DNA of 64,000 bases from Lonicera japonica (GCA_021464415.1 CM038471.1:73510851-73574850), one strand, 5' to 3'. Numbered from the stretch's first letter, positions 23,645-34,855 are shown. Notes: generated by a model from the letters alone, not told the origin. Numbers and translations: made by a program.

Positions 23645-26600
23645 ATGGCTGCGGCTTTGGTGGGAGGAGCGTTTCTATCGGCTTCCATTCAAGTCATCTT
23701 TCATCGTATGACTTCTCGTGAATTTCTCAACTTGTTTTCGGGTCAAAAACAAGATAAAAAGCTTCTGCAGAAGATGAAGGATACGCTGCTGACCATTCAC
23801 GTGGTGCTTGATGATGCTGATAACAAGCAGTTTACGGAACCTTCCGTGAAAAAATGGCTCGACGAGCTTCAACATGTTGTTTACCAGGCCGATGACTTGG
23901 TGGATGAGATTGCTACTCGTGGAGCTATGCAACTCAATGCTGAAGCAAAGAAGAAGAGCCTTAGGACTCGGGTTTCGCAACTTCTGCCATCTTCCGCGGA
24001 CGGGTCTTATAAAGAGATGGAGAATATCATTGAGAGATTAAATTATTTTGCAAAACACAAGGATGTCCTTGGATTAAAAGAAGTTTCTGGACGACAATTC
24101 ATGTTCTGTAGATTGCCTTCAACTCCTTTGGAAGATGGAACCCTTGTGTACGGAAAACAAGATGAGCAAGAGAAGATAATCAAATTGTTGGTGTCTGATG
24201 ATCAAAGTGCGAATCAGATCTCTGTCATTCCCATAGTTGGAATGGGCGGAATTGGCAAGACCACTCTTGCCAATATGGTCTACAACGACAAAAGAGTCGA
24301 TGGATATTTCGACAAGAAAGCCTGGGTTTGCGTTTCTGAACTATTGGATGTTTCTGTGATAACAAAATCATTTCTTGCGGCAGTCTCTTCTCCTGGTTGT
24401 GATATCAAGGACGACCTAACTCAGCTTCAATTGCAGTTATATCGGACCCTTGAAGGACAAAAGTTTCTACTCGTGCTCGATGATGTATGGTGTGAGAGTT
24501 ACAGTGAGTGGGATTTATTGCGAAGACCTTTCAGGTCCGGGTCGCATGGAAGCAAAGTTATTGTAACAACGCGTAATTCACGTGTTGCATCTATGATGCA
24601 AACTGTTCCTTTTCATCGTGCAAAGGAATTATCGGATGAAGATTGTTGGTCAGTATTCTCAAAACATGCATTTGAAAATGAAGATCCCAGTCAATATCGT
24701 AACCTAGAAGTTATTGGTAAAGAAATTGTGAAAAAGTGTGGAGGCTTACCTTTGGCTGCAAAAACACTTGGGGGCCTCTTGCGCTCCAAACTGGATGTTG
24801 AAGAATGGGACTATGTATTAAAAAGTGATATATGGGATTTGCAAAGTGAAATCATGCCGTCTCTGAGATTAAGCTACCAGTATCTCCCTTCCCACCTAAA
24901 GCGTTGTTTTGCTTATTGTTCAACATTTCCTAAAGACTATAAGTTTGCAAAGGAGGAGTTAGTCTTGCTGTGGATGGCTCACGACTTATTACTGCAACAG
25001 CCGAAAAGTAAGATGGCATTGGAAGATGTAGGTGATATGTATTTTCGCGAGCTGCTATCAAGGTCATTTTTTCAACATTCATTTGGAAAAGAATCGAAAT
25101 TTGTAATGCACGATCTAATCCATGATCTAGCTCAATTCGTTGCTGGAGAATTCTTTTATAGGCTAGATGATGAGAGGCAACCACATGATATATCTGAGAA
25201 AGTACGACATTTCTCATATCCCAGACGCTTTGGTTGTGTTTACCAGTCCGATCCTTATGATGCACTCAAGGAAATGAATGATGTCAAGAATTTGCATTCT
25301 TTCCTACCATTCAGTTCTCAGGATTATCTTCAAAAATCGTATCTACCAGGCAAGATATTGCATGAGATGTTGCCAAAGATAATCTGCTTACGGGTGCTCT
25401 CTTTGTCGTATTATGTCATCAATGAATTGCCTGATTCAATTGCCAGTATGATACATCTACGCTATTTTGATGTCTCTTGCACCAAAATCAGATTTTTACC
25501 TGAATCAATAACTAGTCTGTGCAATTTACAGACATTGTTGTTGTCAAATTGTAGCTCACTCACTAAGTTGCCCCAACATCTGAGGAAACTAACTTTATTA
25601 CGCCGACTTGATCTAAGTGGAACAAACTTAATGGAGATGCCAATTGGAATGGATCAACTCTTGAGTCTCCAATTTTTAAGTACATTTGTGGTGGGCAACA
25701 GTAGCGGGTCGGGGATTACTGCCTTAGGGAAGCTTGACTATCTTCAGAAGACACTCTTCATTTCGGGGCTGGAAAATGTTATCAACGACAAGGATGCATT
25801 AGAGGCAAATTTGAAGGGTAAGAAGCACCTTGAAGACTTGGTGCTGAAATGGAACACGTGTACAGACAATTCGCAGTATGAACTTGATGTTCTTGACAAG
25901 CTCCAACCTCATATCAACTTGAAAAATCTCACAATCAAGAACTTTGGCGGGGATAAACTTCCGAGTTGGCTTGGAGGGCACTTGCTTTGTAACATGATTT
26001 CGTTGACTCTTGAAGGTTGTGCGTACTGCCTTATCTTGCCACAGCTTGGTCAACTTCCATCGTTGAAATTCCTTACTATAATAGGGATGACGCAAATCAA
26101 AATCGTGGGTCCAGAGTTCTTTGGGGATGATTCATTCGTGAAGCCGTTCCAATCTCTGGTGATACTAAAGTTCAAAGGAATGACAGAATGGGAGGAATGG
26201 CATATGTTAGATCCTGGAGAGTTCTCTTGCCTTGAAGAACTTTGTATAGTTGATTGCCCCAAGCTTACCGGAAACTTACCAACCCGGGTAGTCTCATTAA
26301 GGAGACTTGAGATTTCTGGATGTCATCAGCTTTTGTCCTCAACTCCTAACAACGAGCGTGTTCACATTTTCAGCAACCAAGTTCGCCTGTTGCAACACTG
26401 CATGTCTTCTCTTCAAACTTTGGAAATTTCAGATATTCCGAACTTGGTAGAATTGCCTGTGCAGCTCTCCGAACTAAAAAATCTCAAAGAGTTGGTGATA
26501 AGTGCGGGTGGAATGCTCAAGTCATTTCCGCATACGGGATTGCCTTTTGGACTTATAAAGCTTACGATCGACAAATGTAAGGCTTTGAAGTTGCTACCAG

Positions 26601-27538
26601 AGGGAATGGCGAGCAACAACACTTGCCTGAAAAAATTGATCATCAAGAAATGTCCGTCTCTTGTGTCCTTCCCCTCTGGGGTTTTACCAACTGCATTGAA
26701 AAAATTAGAAATTCAGTACTGCAGGCAACTGGAGTTACCTATAGAGAGGGAGCAGTGGAATCCGTCTATCGAATCGTTACAGCTATATAATTCTTGTGAT
26801 TCTCTCAAATCCTTTCCTTTTAGCTTTTGCCCTAATATTTCTTCGCTTAATATACAAGGCTGTAGGAACTTGGAAACCTTTTTGACTCTGAACAGAAATG
26901 AGAATCTTATACAGCTTCAATATGTCAAAATCAGTTCCTGCCCTAAATTGGTCTCTTTTCCTATTGAAAGATTGCCTGCTCCTGAATTGCATTATTTTAC
27001 TATTTCGAACTGCAAGAATCTTAAGGCGCTGCCTTCGTTCTTCCCATCTCTTCAGGAATTGAAAATAATAGATTGTCCAGAACTCGAGTACTTGGCCGAA
27101 GGATGTTTCCCCTCAAACCTCCAAATACTTCGCATCGACAAGTGTAAGAAGCTCATGGCTCGTCGGAAAGACTGGGGTTTGCAAATACTCCCTTCTCTTA
27201 GCCAGTTTGAAATTTATATGGAAGATGTAGGGAAGACATTTCCAGAAGAGTGGCTACTTCCCTCCTCTCTTTCTCGACTTGTAATTCGTCGATGTCCAAA
27301 CCTGAAAGCACTAAACCACAAGGGCCTTCAACACCTCACCTCTCTTAGAACTCTACGAATCTATGACTGTCCACAGCTCGAGTCCCTGTCTCAAGAGGTG
27401 CTGCCCAGCACTGTCACTGAACTAATCGTTGAGAGAAGTCAATTGCTGAAATTACGTTGCCAAAAGGAGAAAGGGGAAGACTGGCCCAAGATTGCTCACA
27501 TTCCCTTCATAAAGCTCGATGATGATGTGTTCTATTGA
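23645..27538 (+). CDS. CC-NB-ARC-LRR disease resistance protein (R13L1/RPP13-like class)
   Basis: An intracellular immune receptor of the CNL class, 1297 residues and intronless. The ATG at 23645 is the first in frame after a TAA at 23636-23638. The N-terminal coiled-coil domain (about 1-130) has the ADDLVDEIA form of the EDVID region. The NB-ARC carries the P-loop GMGGIGKTTL (199-208), kinase-2 LLVLDDVW (275-282), RNBS-B GSKVIVTTRN (302-311), GLPLAAK (367-373), RNBS-D CFAYCSTFPKDY (421-432) and MHD (488-490). From about 520 to the end are many irregular leucine-rich repeats with LxxLxI..C spacing. The kinase-2 tryptophan and the long LRR support CNL rather than TNL. All key nucleotide-binding motifs are intact, so it could be functional. 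The ligand or pathogen cannot be read from sequence. Confidence 0.97.
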   Translation: MAAALVGGAFLSASIQVIFHRMTSREFLNLFSGQKQDKKLLQKMKDTLLTIHVVLDDADNKQFTEPSVKKWLDELQHVVYQADDLVDEIATRGAMQLNAEAKKKSLRTRVSQLLPSSADGSYKEMENIIERLNYFAKHKDVLGLKEVSGRQFMFCRLPSTPLEDGTLVYGKQDEQEKIIKLLVSDDQSANQISVIPIVGMGGIGKTTLANMVYNDKRVDGYFDKKAWVCVSELLDVSVITKSFLAAVSSPGCDIKDDLTQLQLQLYRTLEGQKFLLVLDDVWCESYSEWDLLRRPFRSGSHGSKVIVTTRNSRVASMMQTVPFHRAKELSDEDCWSVFSKHAFENEDPSQYRNLEVIGKEIVKKCGGLPLAAKTLGGLLRSKLDVEEWDYVLKSDIWDLQSEIMPSLRLSYQYLPSHLKRCFAYCSTFPKDYKFAKEELVLLWMAHDLLLQQPKSKMALEDVGDMYFRELLSRSFFQHSFGKESKFVMHDLIHDLAQFVAGEFFYRLDDERQPHDISEKVRHFSYPRRFGCVYQSDPYDALKEMNDVKNLHSFLPFSSQDYLQKSYLPGKILHEMLPKIICLRVLSLSYYVINELPDSIASMIHLRYFDVSCTKIRFLPESITSLCNLQTLLLSNCSSLTKLPQHLRKLTLLRRLDLSGTNLMEMPIGMDQLLSLQFLSTFVVGNSSGSGITALGKLDYLQKTLFISGLENVINDKDALEANLKGKKHLEDLVLKWNTCTDNSQYELDVLDKLQPHINLKNLTIKNFGGDKLPSWLGGHLLCNMISLTLEGCAYCLILPQLGQLPSLKFLTIIGMTQIKIVGPEFFGDDSFVKPFQSLVILKFKGMTEWEEWHMLDPGEFSCLEELCIVDCPKLTGNLPTRVVSLRRLEISGCHQLLSSTPNNERVHIFSNQVRLLQHCMSSLQTLEISDIPNLVELPVQLSELKNLKELVISAGGMLKSFPHTGLPFGLIKLTIDKCKALKLLPEGMASNNTCLKKLIIKKCPSLVSFPSGVLPTALKKLEIQYCRQLELPIEREQWNPSIESLQLYNSCDSLKSFPFSFCPNISSLNIQGCRNLETFLTLNRNENLIQLQYVKISSCPKLVSFPIERLPAPELHYFTISNCKNLKALPSFFPSLQELKIIDCPELEYLAEGCFPSNLQILRIDKCKKLMARRKDWGLQILPSLSQFEIYMEDVGKTFPEEWLLPSSLSRLVIRRCPNLKALNHKGLQHLTSLRTLRIYDCPQLESLSQEVLPSTVTELIVERSQLLKLRCQKEKGEDWPKIAHIPFIKLDDDVFY

Positions 27539-28760
27539 GCTACCAACTTATAATGCTTGGACCATTTTCTTTCTTTGTTCTGGCTGTGGAAGTAAAAAGC
27601 ATTTGAATTGTCCGTAAGTTTTGAAGCCCCAACATATTGATTTCCTGCTGCTTGAGAGCTCTTAGACTCTGCTCTGTACATATTGTTGATTGATTTCCCA
27701 TAGCTTGAGTTGTCTAATTGAAATAATTGAATATCTACTACGAGCAAGAACTTGATAAGAAACTTTTCGCTTCTTTGGGTTTTAGTACTAGTAGTATATT
27801 TCCCTTGCACTACATTCTATTTTATGTTGGCTTCTAAATATGTGTTCAATTATCAGTATTACATTATTTTCAAGCTCATAAATGCGGTTCTATTGTTAAG
27901 TTTAGTGCGCGTAATGTACCTTTTTGTGTTTCAGTGGGCATTAGCTCGTCTTAGTCCCTGCCTTCCTGCATGATTAGAAAGTTTCAAAATACTTGCCCAC
28001 TTGTTCTCTTCTGCTACAACACGTAGGAATGAAATGTTCTCAACCAAAGTTTTTTAAGCTCATTTTAGGATGTTCAAGTGAAATTGAAGCAGAAATTCAA
28101 TAAAAAACTTTATTCTTCTCTTCTTTTGTTTCATTTTTTTGTCCCACTGGTGTTCCGTTGAACCATGGTGACAAATTTAATGAGTTTGGGTCTTGTTTAA
28201 TTTCCAAAGAAACAATGCTCACCAATTTAATCTCCTTTTGCAGCCGAAGTTTAAACTTTGTGGCCATATTGAAGATTTCTGCATTTGTAATGTAATATTG
28301 CCAGGTAAGTCACATTCATTAGCTTATCTCAAATAATTTGAGTTAGTAATTGGATACAAGAATGTTTGTCACACTTGAATTGGCGTATTTCTGGTTTCTG
28401 TTCACACTAATTGTAAGCCTAATTGTTCTATTCAAGTGATAGCCCATGAGATGGATATATGACACATTTCAGTGTTGTGAGGAGTTCCATCGCTGTCATT
28501 AATTCTCCTTTCATCTTGGACAGAGTTAATGTTTTTTTACTACTCATATATTTACGTTTATTCATTGCTGGTTATTCATTGCTGGTCAGGTAAGAAGAAA
28601 ATATGTTTCCAACAAGGATATTGTGAATCTGATTTGGTTACCAGCTTTGAACTACAATTTGATGGTGAAGTTGAGTTAATATTTTTCCTACTTTATTTAA
28701 ATTCAATCTATAGTCTTTTTAGTTGGATTCATTGAATGCCCCATACTCGTTGCTTCATTT
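27539..28760 (+). other. CNL 3' flank, possible 3' UTR
   Basis: Non-coding sequence after the CNL stop. An AATAAA lies at 28099-28104. Splice-like caggtaagt (about 28312) and caggtaagaa (about 28588) raise the possibility of a spliced 3' untranslated region, as known in some CNL genes. This is inference only. Confidence 0.3.
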
Positions 28761-30690
28761 ATTTATTTTTCCCCATTTGTGAACGCCCGTTGAATTGGTT
28801 TCCCTCCAATTTACGAATTAAACCATTTAAAATTACTTAATTGATGAATTATCTAATTTTACTATTTGGTAGCAAAAATGAACTAGCATATAAAGTTATA
28901 AACTTAAGTTAATTCTTACGATAATAAATAAAAAAAACGTACATACTTAGCTGAAATTGCATAACTTATAGCTATAAGAAAAGTTCATGCAAAAAAAATC
29001 ATTTGACATAATTTTTTGTTAAAATACAAAAATTTACAATTTGTCAATTAGCAATAAAGCAATTATAAATTAGAAAATTTATGCAAGCAAACAAGTAAAT
29101 AGATTGAAAGAAAGAAAACTACTTCTATGCCCTTTATCATTATCTTTCCATTAATGTGCCATTCTAGATCGATTTCTGTTCGGAATTTGATCAAAAGGTT
29201 TAAATCCTGCTGAAGGTTGTTGTTGCTGCTGTAGTCTATTGTGTACTGGTTGTTGGAGATGCTTTCATAGTTCCATATTAGAATTCAACATACTTTGGAG
29301 AATGGACCATTTGAAATCCCTTCATTTTTGTTGTTAAATTCATGAATTGGATAAACTTAGTGGAGTCCTAGCTGAACTGGATTCAAAAAGACATTTGTTT
29401 CTCAAACCCCACTTTATGTAGTTCTGTTTATTTCACTTTGATTCTATAAACCAAGCACATGTTATACATTGTAGTTGATTCAGTTCAATGTAGCAATCAA
29501 AATCTTTATTTGGCTGAAATGAAGTTATTTGTCAGTTAAAGAATATAATATATATTGATTTATAATTGTAGTTGAGTTATTTATTTATTTATTTTATTTT
29601 ATTGGTTCTATTGACGGGTGACGTAATGGGTAACAATGATATCTCTGTTTTTAGTTCACTTGATGTGGTGAATAAATTTTTACTGATATGTTTGATTAGG
29701 ATCGCTTAAAGATTGAATTTCCCAGCGATGCGCGACCCAATTTTATCACCATCATTCACACATCTGATTTTAGCCAATATTCCATCATTTTGGTTTTGGG
29801 TGAACAATACATTGTAAGAGGACTATGATTCCAGATGAGGAACGTAACTAACTGTTGAGATTATAAATTTCACATCGAGAAATAAGATCATCCCAAAATA
29901 ATATATATATATATATATATAAAGGACTACTTCATCTGGTACCAAGTTGTTTTTTATTGAATGCTGTGAACTCCATATGAAGGGGTTGATATGCTCTGAA
30001 CTCCATTACCAAGGGGGTTGAATATTGCTTTGGTATTTAATTCGTTCAAGTCCTTTTGCTGAAGATATGCAAATCTTTTATCAAAAACTAAATGGAAGAC
30101 ATGCACTTTGATTTAGCAATTTACACAGGTGAGGTGATAAGTTGTAGAGTTCATTATAAATGATATATTCTCTTAGTAATTAATGGAAAAATAAATGTCA
30201 TTTCCTTAAGTTGAATGGTTTGAATATTAAGTTGAATGTAGAGTTATTTATTTATTTTTCCTTAAGTTTTTTGTGTTAATTGTGTTTTGAATTGTGTGTT
30301 AAAATTTATTAATTTGAATATATATTTAGAGAATTTTAGTGATAAAAAATGGGTGGTTCTATTTTCACCTTCAATAATACCTGGTTTTACTCCCATCTTT
30401 TATTCGATTTTTGAGTACTGAATAAAGATTTATTATTTGGTTTGTAAAGGTTGAACATAAATCTAATTATGCCTTGATCGATTCTTAAATATTGAGTAAT
30501 AAATTTATATTCAATGTTCAAGAATCAAATAACGTTTTCTTACTCGGTGCCAAAAAACCAAAGAAAAAGAGAGTGAAAGTAAATATTAGTAAAGGTTAAA
30601 CTAGAATCTCCCTGAAAAAAATTCACTTATGTTTGTGTAAAAGAGGATGTAGACAGTGCTTGAAAAAAATACCACCCCTGAAAAAATTGT
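28761..30690. other. Intergenic region between CNL and bZIP genes
   Basis: No gene recognised. It contains an (AT)n microsatellite at about 29900-29922 and the segment 29325-29540 that resembles 15485-15660. AT-rich elsewhere. Confidence 0.4.
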
Positions 30691-31365
30691 GCACCAAAAT
30701 ACGTCTTGTCTTTTGTCCTCTCACAACCTTGGGTCCCACATTGAGCTCTGATTCTCTCCACCACTTCAACCATTTCACAAGCAAATCTTATTATTAGTCA
30801 ATGTGCTCCACTTTTTATATTCCAAAGAATCTCCATTTACTTCTCTTAAATTTGCTCACAAATTCTCTTTTCATATCTAATCTATAACCTTTCCTTCATC
30901 TGATTTTAGGGCTATTCTCCCCTTCCAGGTAATTGAACAAATAGTGAAGTTGATCAATCTTTGTTAATTATATAATATTTGCCGTAATCCATCACTTATT
31001 TGCATATATTCTCATAACTTCGTTGATTGCTTGAATTCTACACAGATAAATACTATATACTTTTTTGATTACTTGAATTCTGGATGGATTAAATAGTGTA
31101 GTCTACTTTTTTGATTGCTTCAATACCTAGCTAATAGATTGTGTTCTAAGTTATATAAATCTAAGCGAGAGCAATTAGAATTCAAATTTTTTGTTGAGAA
31201 CTGTTTCTACTTAGAATTAGGGTTTTTCGAGAGGTAGGTTTTTTTAATAGGGCACCAGGAAATGAACTTAAGATCTCTTGGTTACCAACCAAGATTCTTA
31301 CTGCTTGATTTGCCCAACCAGGTGTTATCAAGAAGTAGTTTTGTAGAATTGAGGGAGTGAAAAAC
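30691..31365 (+). promoter_or_regulatory. Probable promoter, 5' UTR and 5' UTR intron of the bZIP gene
   Basis: A pyrimidine-rich stretch at about 30760-30928 looks like a plant 5' untranslated exon. It ends ccttccag followed by gtaattg, a good splice donor at 30929. A plausible acceptor is ccaaccag at about 31321, leaving a short exon before the ATG at 31366. A leader intron is inferred only; no transcript evidence is available here. Confidence 0.4.
31236..31326 (-). repeat. tRNA-related, SINE-like fragment
   Basis: Read on the minus strand the stretch has a box A-like start (tggttgggcaaatc) and a box B-like stretch (taagttcatttcc) about 45 bases on, with taaccaagagatct between, as in heads of plant SINEs. 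No SINE tail or target duplication was located. The putative splice acceptor of the bZIP leader lies at its edge. Confidence 0.35.
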
Positions 31366-32016
31366 ATGGATGATGGAGAAATAGAGATCTCAGATCATGA
31401 ATTTTTCCAAAACTCACATTCATCTATGAATTTTCAACCATCTTTGTCGATGGATTCATTTCTTGACGATCTCTTGAAGAATTCGCAAACATGTACCCAC
31501 ACTCATACTTGCAACCCACCAGGCCCTGAATCTGCACATACACACACATGTTACCACACGCATATGCAAGTTCTTGCATCAGAGGACGATGCCCCACATA
31601 ATAGACCTAAGAGACCATTAGGGAACAGAGAAGCAGTCCGAAAGTACAGAGAGAAGAAGAAAGCGCACACAGCATATTTGGAAGAGGAAGTGAGGAAATT
31701 GAGGCTTGTGAACCAACAATTGGTGAGAAAATTGCAGGGGCAATCGGTTCTTGAAGCTGAGATTTCGAGGCTTAGAGGGCTTTTGGCAGATCTTAGAGGG
31801 AAGATCGATAGTGAATTGGGTGTTTTTCCAAGGAAACGGAGTGATTTTAGTAGTACTACAATGTTAAAGGAAGGTGGTTGTGGGGATGCTAGTGTTTGTG
31901 GTAGTGGGAAAATGGCGGGTTTTTGCGAGGGAAACTGTGAGCCTGCAATTGTAGATTGTCGAGCCGAGATGAATGGTAACACGTGTGAAGAAGCATCTAC
32001 AGGTCAAGCTGAATAA
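31366..32016 (+). CDS. bZIP19/23-like: Group F bZIP transcription factor, bZIP19/bZIP23-like zinc sensor
   Basis: A 216-residue nuclear DNA-binding protein. Two clustered Cys/His blocks at residues 43-49 and 58-65 (CTHTHTC and HTHTCYHTH) match the zinc-sensor motif of group F bZIPs, which in Arabidopsis bZIP19 and bZIP23 binds Zn and represses activity when Zn is sufficient; under deficiency they activate ZIP transporter and nicotianamine synthase genes. The basic region has N87 and R95 in the canonical N-x7-R spacing. The zipper heptads fall at L105, L112, L119, I133 and L140, with Gln at 126. The coding region is intronless. The ATG at 31366 was chosen because an upstream in-frame GTG is not a credible plant start. 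It is somewhat shorter than the Arabidopsis proteins, which have about 250 residues. The C-terminal third is Cys-rich (C172, C178, C187, C191, C198, C207). Confidence 0.93.
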   Translation: MDDGEIEISDHEFFQNSHSSMNFQPSLSMDSFLDDLLKNSQTCTHTHTCNPPGPESAHTHTCYHTHMQVLASEDDAPHNRPKRPLGNREAVRKYREKKKAHTAYLEEEVRKLRLVNQQLVRKLQGQSVLEAEISRLRGLLADLRGKIDSELGVFPRKRSDFSSTTMLKEGGCGDASVCGSGKMAGFCEGNCEPAIVDCRAEMNGNTCEEASTGQAE

Positions 32017-33339
32017 TGGAAGATCGCTTTGAGCGAAGTTATACTATGACACTGGGGGAGGGGATTAATGTTGCAATTATAACTAGCGAGACTCAAACGG
32101 ACCTCCAGATTTGGGTAGGGGTCATGAACTACTAGGACAACCCGGTTGCTCTGAATAGTGGAAGATCGATCTTGATTGTAAGTTTTTCGTGTGCTTTTGG
32201 TCTTGAGCCTATACTCAACTAACTTTTTCAAATTTTGATGGTATTTTCTATGTATATGGTGGGTACTAATAGGTTCATGTGGACTAGAAGATTTACTTAA
32301 AGAGTATAAAGATGAATTTATATGTTCCATAATGTACTTAATAGAGTTATATACTTGGTGAGAAATGTAATTATTGTGCTACTTTTCAATAAGTTTTTTT
32401 TTTTTTGGAGATCACAGCTTGTAAACATGATGGATTCATATGTAGATATTTATATTTATGTTTACATCAATATACTGGTTGGAAAGTCTGTTCTGTTGTC
32501 CTGAGATTTCATATGGTAAATTTTCTGTAACACTAGACACCTGTGTCGGTGAATGACGTTTTACCCATATCAAAGTCGAAATAAAAATTTCAATACTAGT
32601 TTACCAATCGGTATCTGAAATTAAACCACTCGATTTTTCCGTACATTCAATAATTTTGGTTTTTGGTATTTGCTGTTAGAATTTTAGATTGGAGGCTAGA
32701 TTTTATATTGAAAGTTGTAAGAAAAAATACTACTTATTACAAGAATAGTTATAATTGAAAAGGAATTAAGTGGTGAAGATCATTTGATAGTTAGTACAAG
32801 TATAAAATATTATTTAAATGTAGTAACTGCAAGTATTTGAATCCATGCTATTTATGTTATTAGCTTTATTCAACATTCTTTGTATGTAATTATTCAATAA
32901 TTTTAATATTTCGTATTTTTGATAATTTCAGAATTATTGTTCTCAGTATTATTGGTTAGTATTTTTAGTATATTACACTTTTTAGTATTTTCGATATGGT
33001 AAATTGGCATTTTGGTTTTTACAAAAGTAATACTAAAATCAAACCAAATTTCTTTGATGATGTTTGACTACAGTATTTCAATTTTGGTATCGCATACATA
33101 TGCGATACCAAAATTATTTTTCTTTGGATAAATTCGGTCGGTTTCAATAAAACTGTACCGAGTGACACCCTAAGTATATAATGATCCCTTTTATATATGA
33201 GAGTAAAATTGATTTATGTCCTCTACATTATGGTCAGAGTTCCAAATTGCCCGATGAACTAAACATTGTGCCTATTAAGCCCATGGACAATTTCTCGCGT
33301 ATCATTTTTCAGTTTGCCCCTTCTATCTGTTATAGATGT
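32017..33339. other. bZIP 3' flank and AT-rich spacer
   Basis: Probably the 3' untranslated region of the bZIP gene in the first 300 bases. From about 32520 the sequence is rich in ggtat/atacc and accgag/ctcgg motifs, as in degenerate MITE-like DNA, with tcggtg near 32547 and gtaccgagtgacacc near 33155, but I could not define ends. A near-perfect palindrome is listed separately. Confidence 0.35.
33080..33115. repeat. 36-bp palindrome
   Basis: Arms of 17 bp (33080-33096 and 33099-33115) are perfectly complementary around a 2-base centre. The core is ggtatcgcata...tatgcgatacc. It could form a cruciform or hairpin RNA. Confidence 0.9.
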
Positions 33340-34519
33340 TAAAGTTAAGGGTGGCGCTATTGCCACCCCTCTTATCTCTCTGTAATACTCCTTTAAAAAA
33401 ATTTAAGTTTTTTACTAATGCCACACACAACTTTTTTTTTTAACCTCAGTCATTAACACTTAATAATCATTAATAAATTAATTACATTTTTTGAAAAGTA
33501 GGAAGCAACAAAAGCAAATGTGACGAGCACAAAACAAACACCACTGCCATCATCAATTCATCGTCATCATTTCTCCAAGAACAAATAAAAAAGAAAACCA
33601 GAAAACATAGCACAAAAACAAACAATTTCTTCCTAAATTCATATAAAAAATCTAAGTACAAAAGTAGTTTGACAACCTCACACACCACTACCACCGCCAC
33701 CATTATTTCTCCAAGAAAGCAACAGAAGCAAACAAGAACAAGCTCGGCCAAAACCAGAAAACAGAGCACGAAAATAGGTGCTTTTTAATTGTACTCAGCC
33801 ATACGTAACCGAATCGGGTCGAAGAAGCTCGGTTATTCACAGTCGAGCAAGAAGATTAGTTGTGAAGAGCATAGGATAGTTGGATGAACTCGGTTTTGGA
33901 GGGCCGAGTTAAGCTGAAAGCACTTGATTCTTAATAGTCAAGCATGCATTGTGTCCTTAGAAAGATTGAAGCATGTATACTCGGTTGTATAGAGTCGAGT
34001 ATTCACAACCTTGTCGATTATATACAACCGAGTATGAGGATGCAGCGGCAACAGTCGACGGAAGAGAGAGGATGGAATGGGTAATTTTCATTGCCATGTG
34101 CTTGCTTGTGGAGAAGAATGGAACAGAAGAGGAACGAGTAGGAAGGGAGAGAGAGGGGGAGAATTTTAAAGTCGGTTGGACCATGAAAAATTCAAGGCAT
34201 ACCAACATGTAAGCGAAGAAGAAGAAGAGAAGAGGAAAAGAAGAGAAGCAGGAAGCCAGGAAGAGGGGTGAACGGACTGATTTGATTGTAAGGGAAGAAA
34301 ATTTTTTTGTTTTGTTAATTTCTTCTTGTAGGATTAATTATGAGAGGTTATTAAATGTTAATGATGATGATGATTATTATTATTATTATTATTATTAATA
34401 CTACTAATTAACATTGTTTAAAGGTAGGTCGTCATTGGAGTGAAAAGAAGTAAAACAATATACTTGAAAAGTGTTATAAAAAAATTTGGCGGGTGACAAT
34501 AACACTACCCTAAAGTTAA
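33340..34519. mobile_element. MULE-type element, 1.2 kb, 9-bp target duplication
   Basis: The 9-bp duplication taaagttaa is exact at 33340-33348 and 34511-34519. The element 33349-34510 starts gggtggcgctattgccaccc and ends with the near complement (gggtgacaataacactaccc), about 20 bp with four mismatches. No transposase is present. The interior holds an (ATT)n microsatellite near 34376-34396 and small open frames without motifs. Confidence 0.8.
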
Positions 34520-34629
34520 TTAACACAAAATGGTCATGTGTTCTACGTATAACATATTTTTAAGGCTATTTTAGTCCAACTTCTTAAAACTAAAATTTCC
34601 CTTTATGATTGGGCGAGGGCGGGGCCCGG

Positions 34630-34855
34630 TGTCACGGGGTGACCCTCTCGGCCCCCGCGCGGCGCTCGGCATCCGGTCTCCACCCGAATCCGAGCCAGCC
34701 TAACCCAGCGGCATCACGCAGCGGAACGCGCACAAGACACCGAACAAGCCCTTCCGTACCTGCATAGATTCCCGAAACCCATTAGTACCGCAAACAAAGG
34801 ACCGCTTCGCCATGCCTCCTGGTGTTAGGACTCTCACGCATTTGGGGGTGTGACA
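34630..34855 (-). repeat. TRIM-like LTR A
   Basis: 226 bp, GC-rich. On the minus strand it starts TGTCACACCCCC and ends CACCCCGTGACA. It is clearly related to LTRs B and C but diverged from them by roughly a tenth of positions, judged by eye. Its U5 end forms the left boundary of the composite. Confidence 0.85.

Noticed and set aside
24930..26992. Several minus-strand frames inside the CNL gene
   Set aside because: They are shadows of the LRR and NB-ARC coding sequence.
31551..31982. 143-codon minus-strand frame opposite the bZIP gene
   Set aside because: It is a shadow of the plus-strand bZIP coding sequence.
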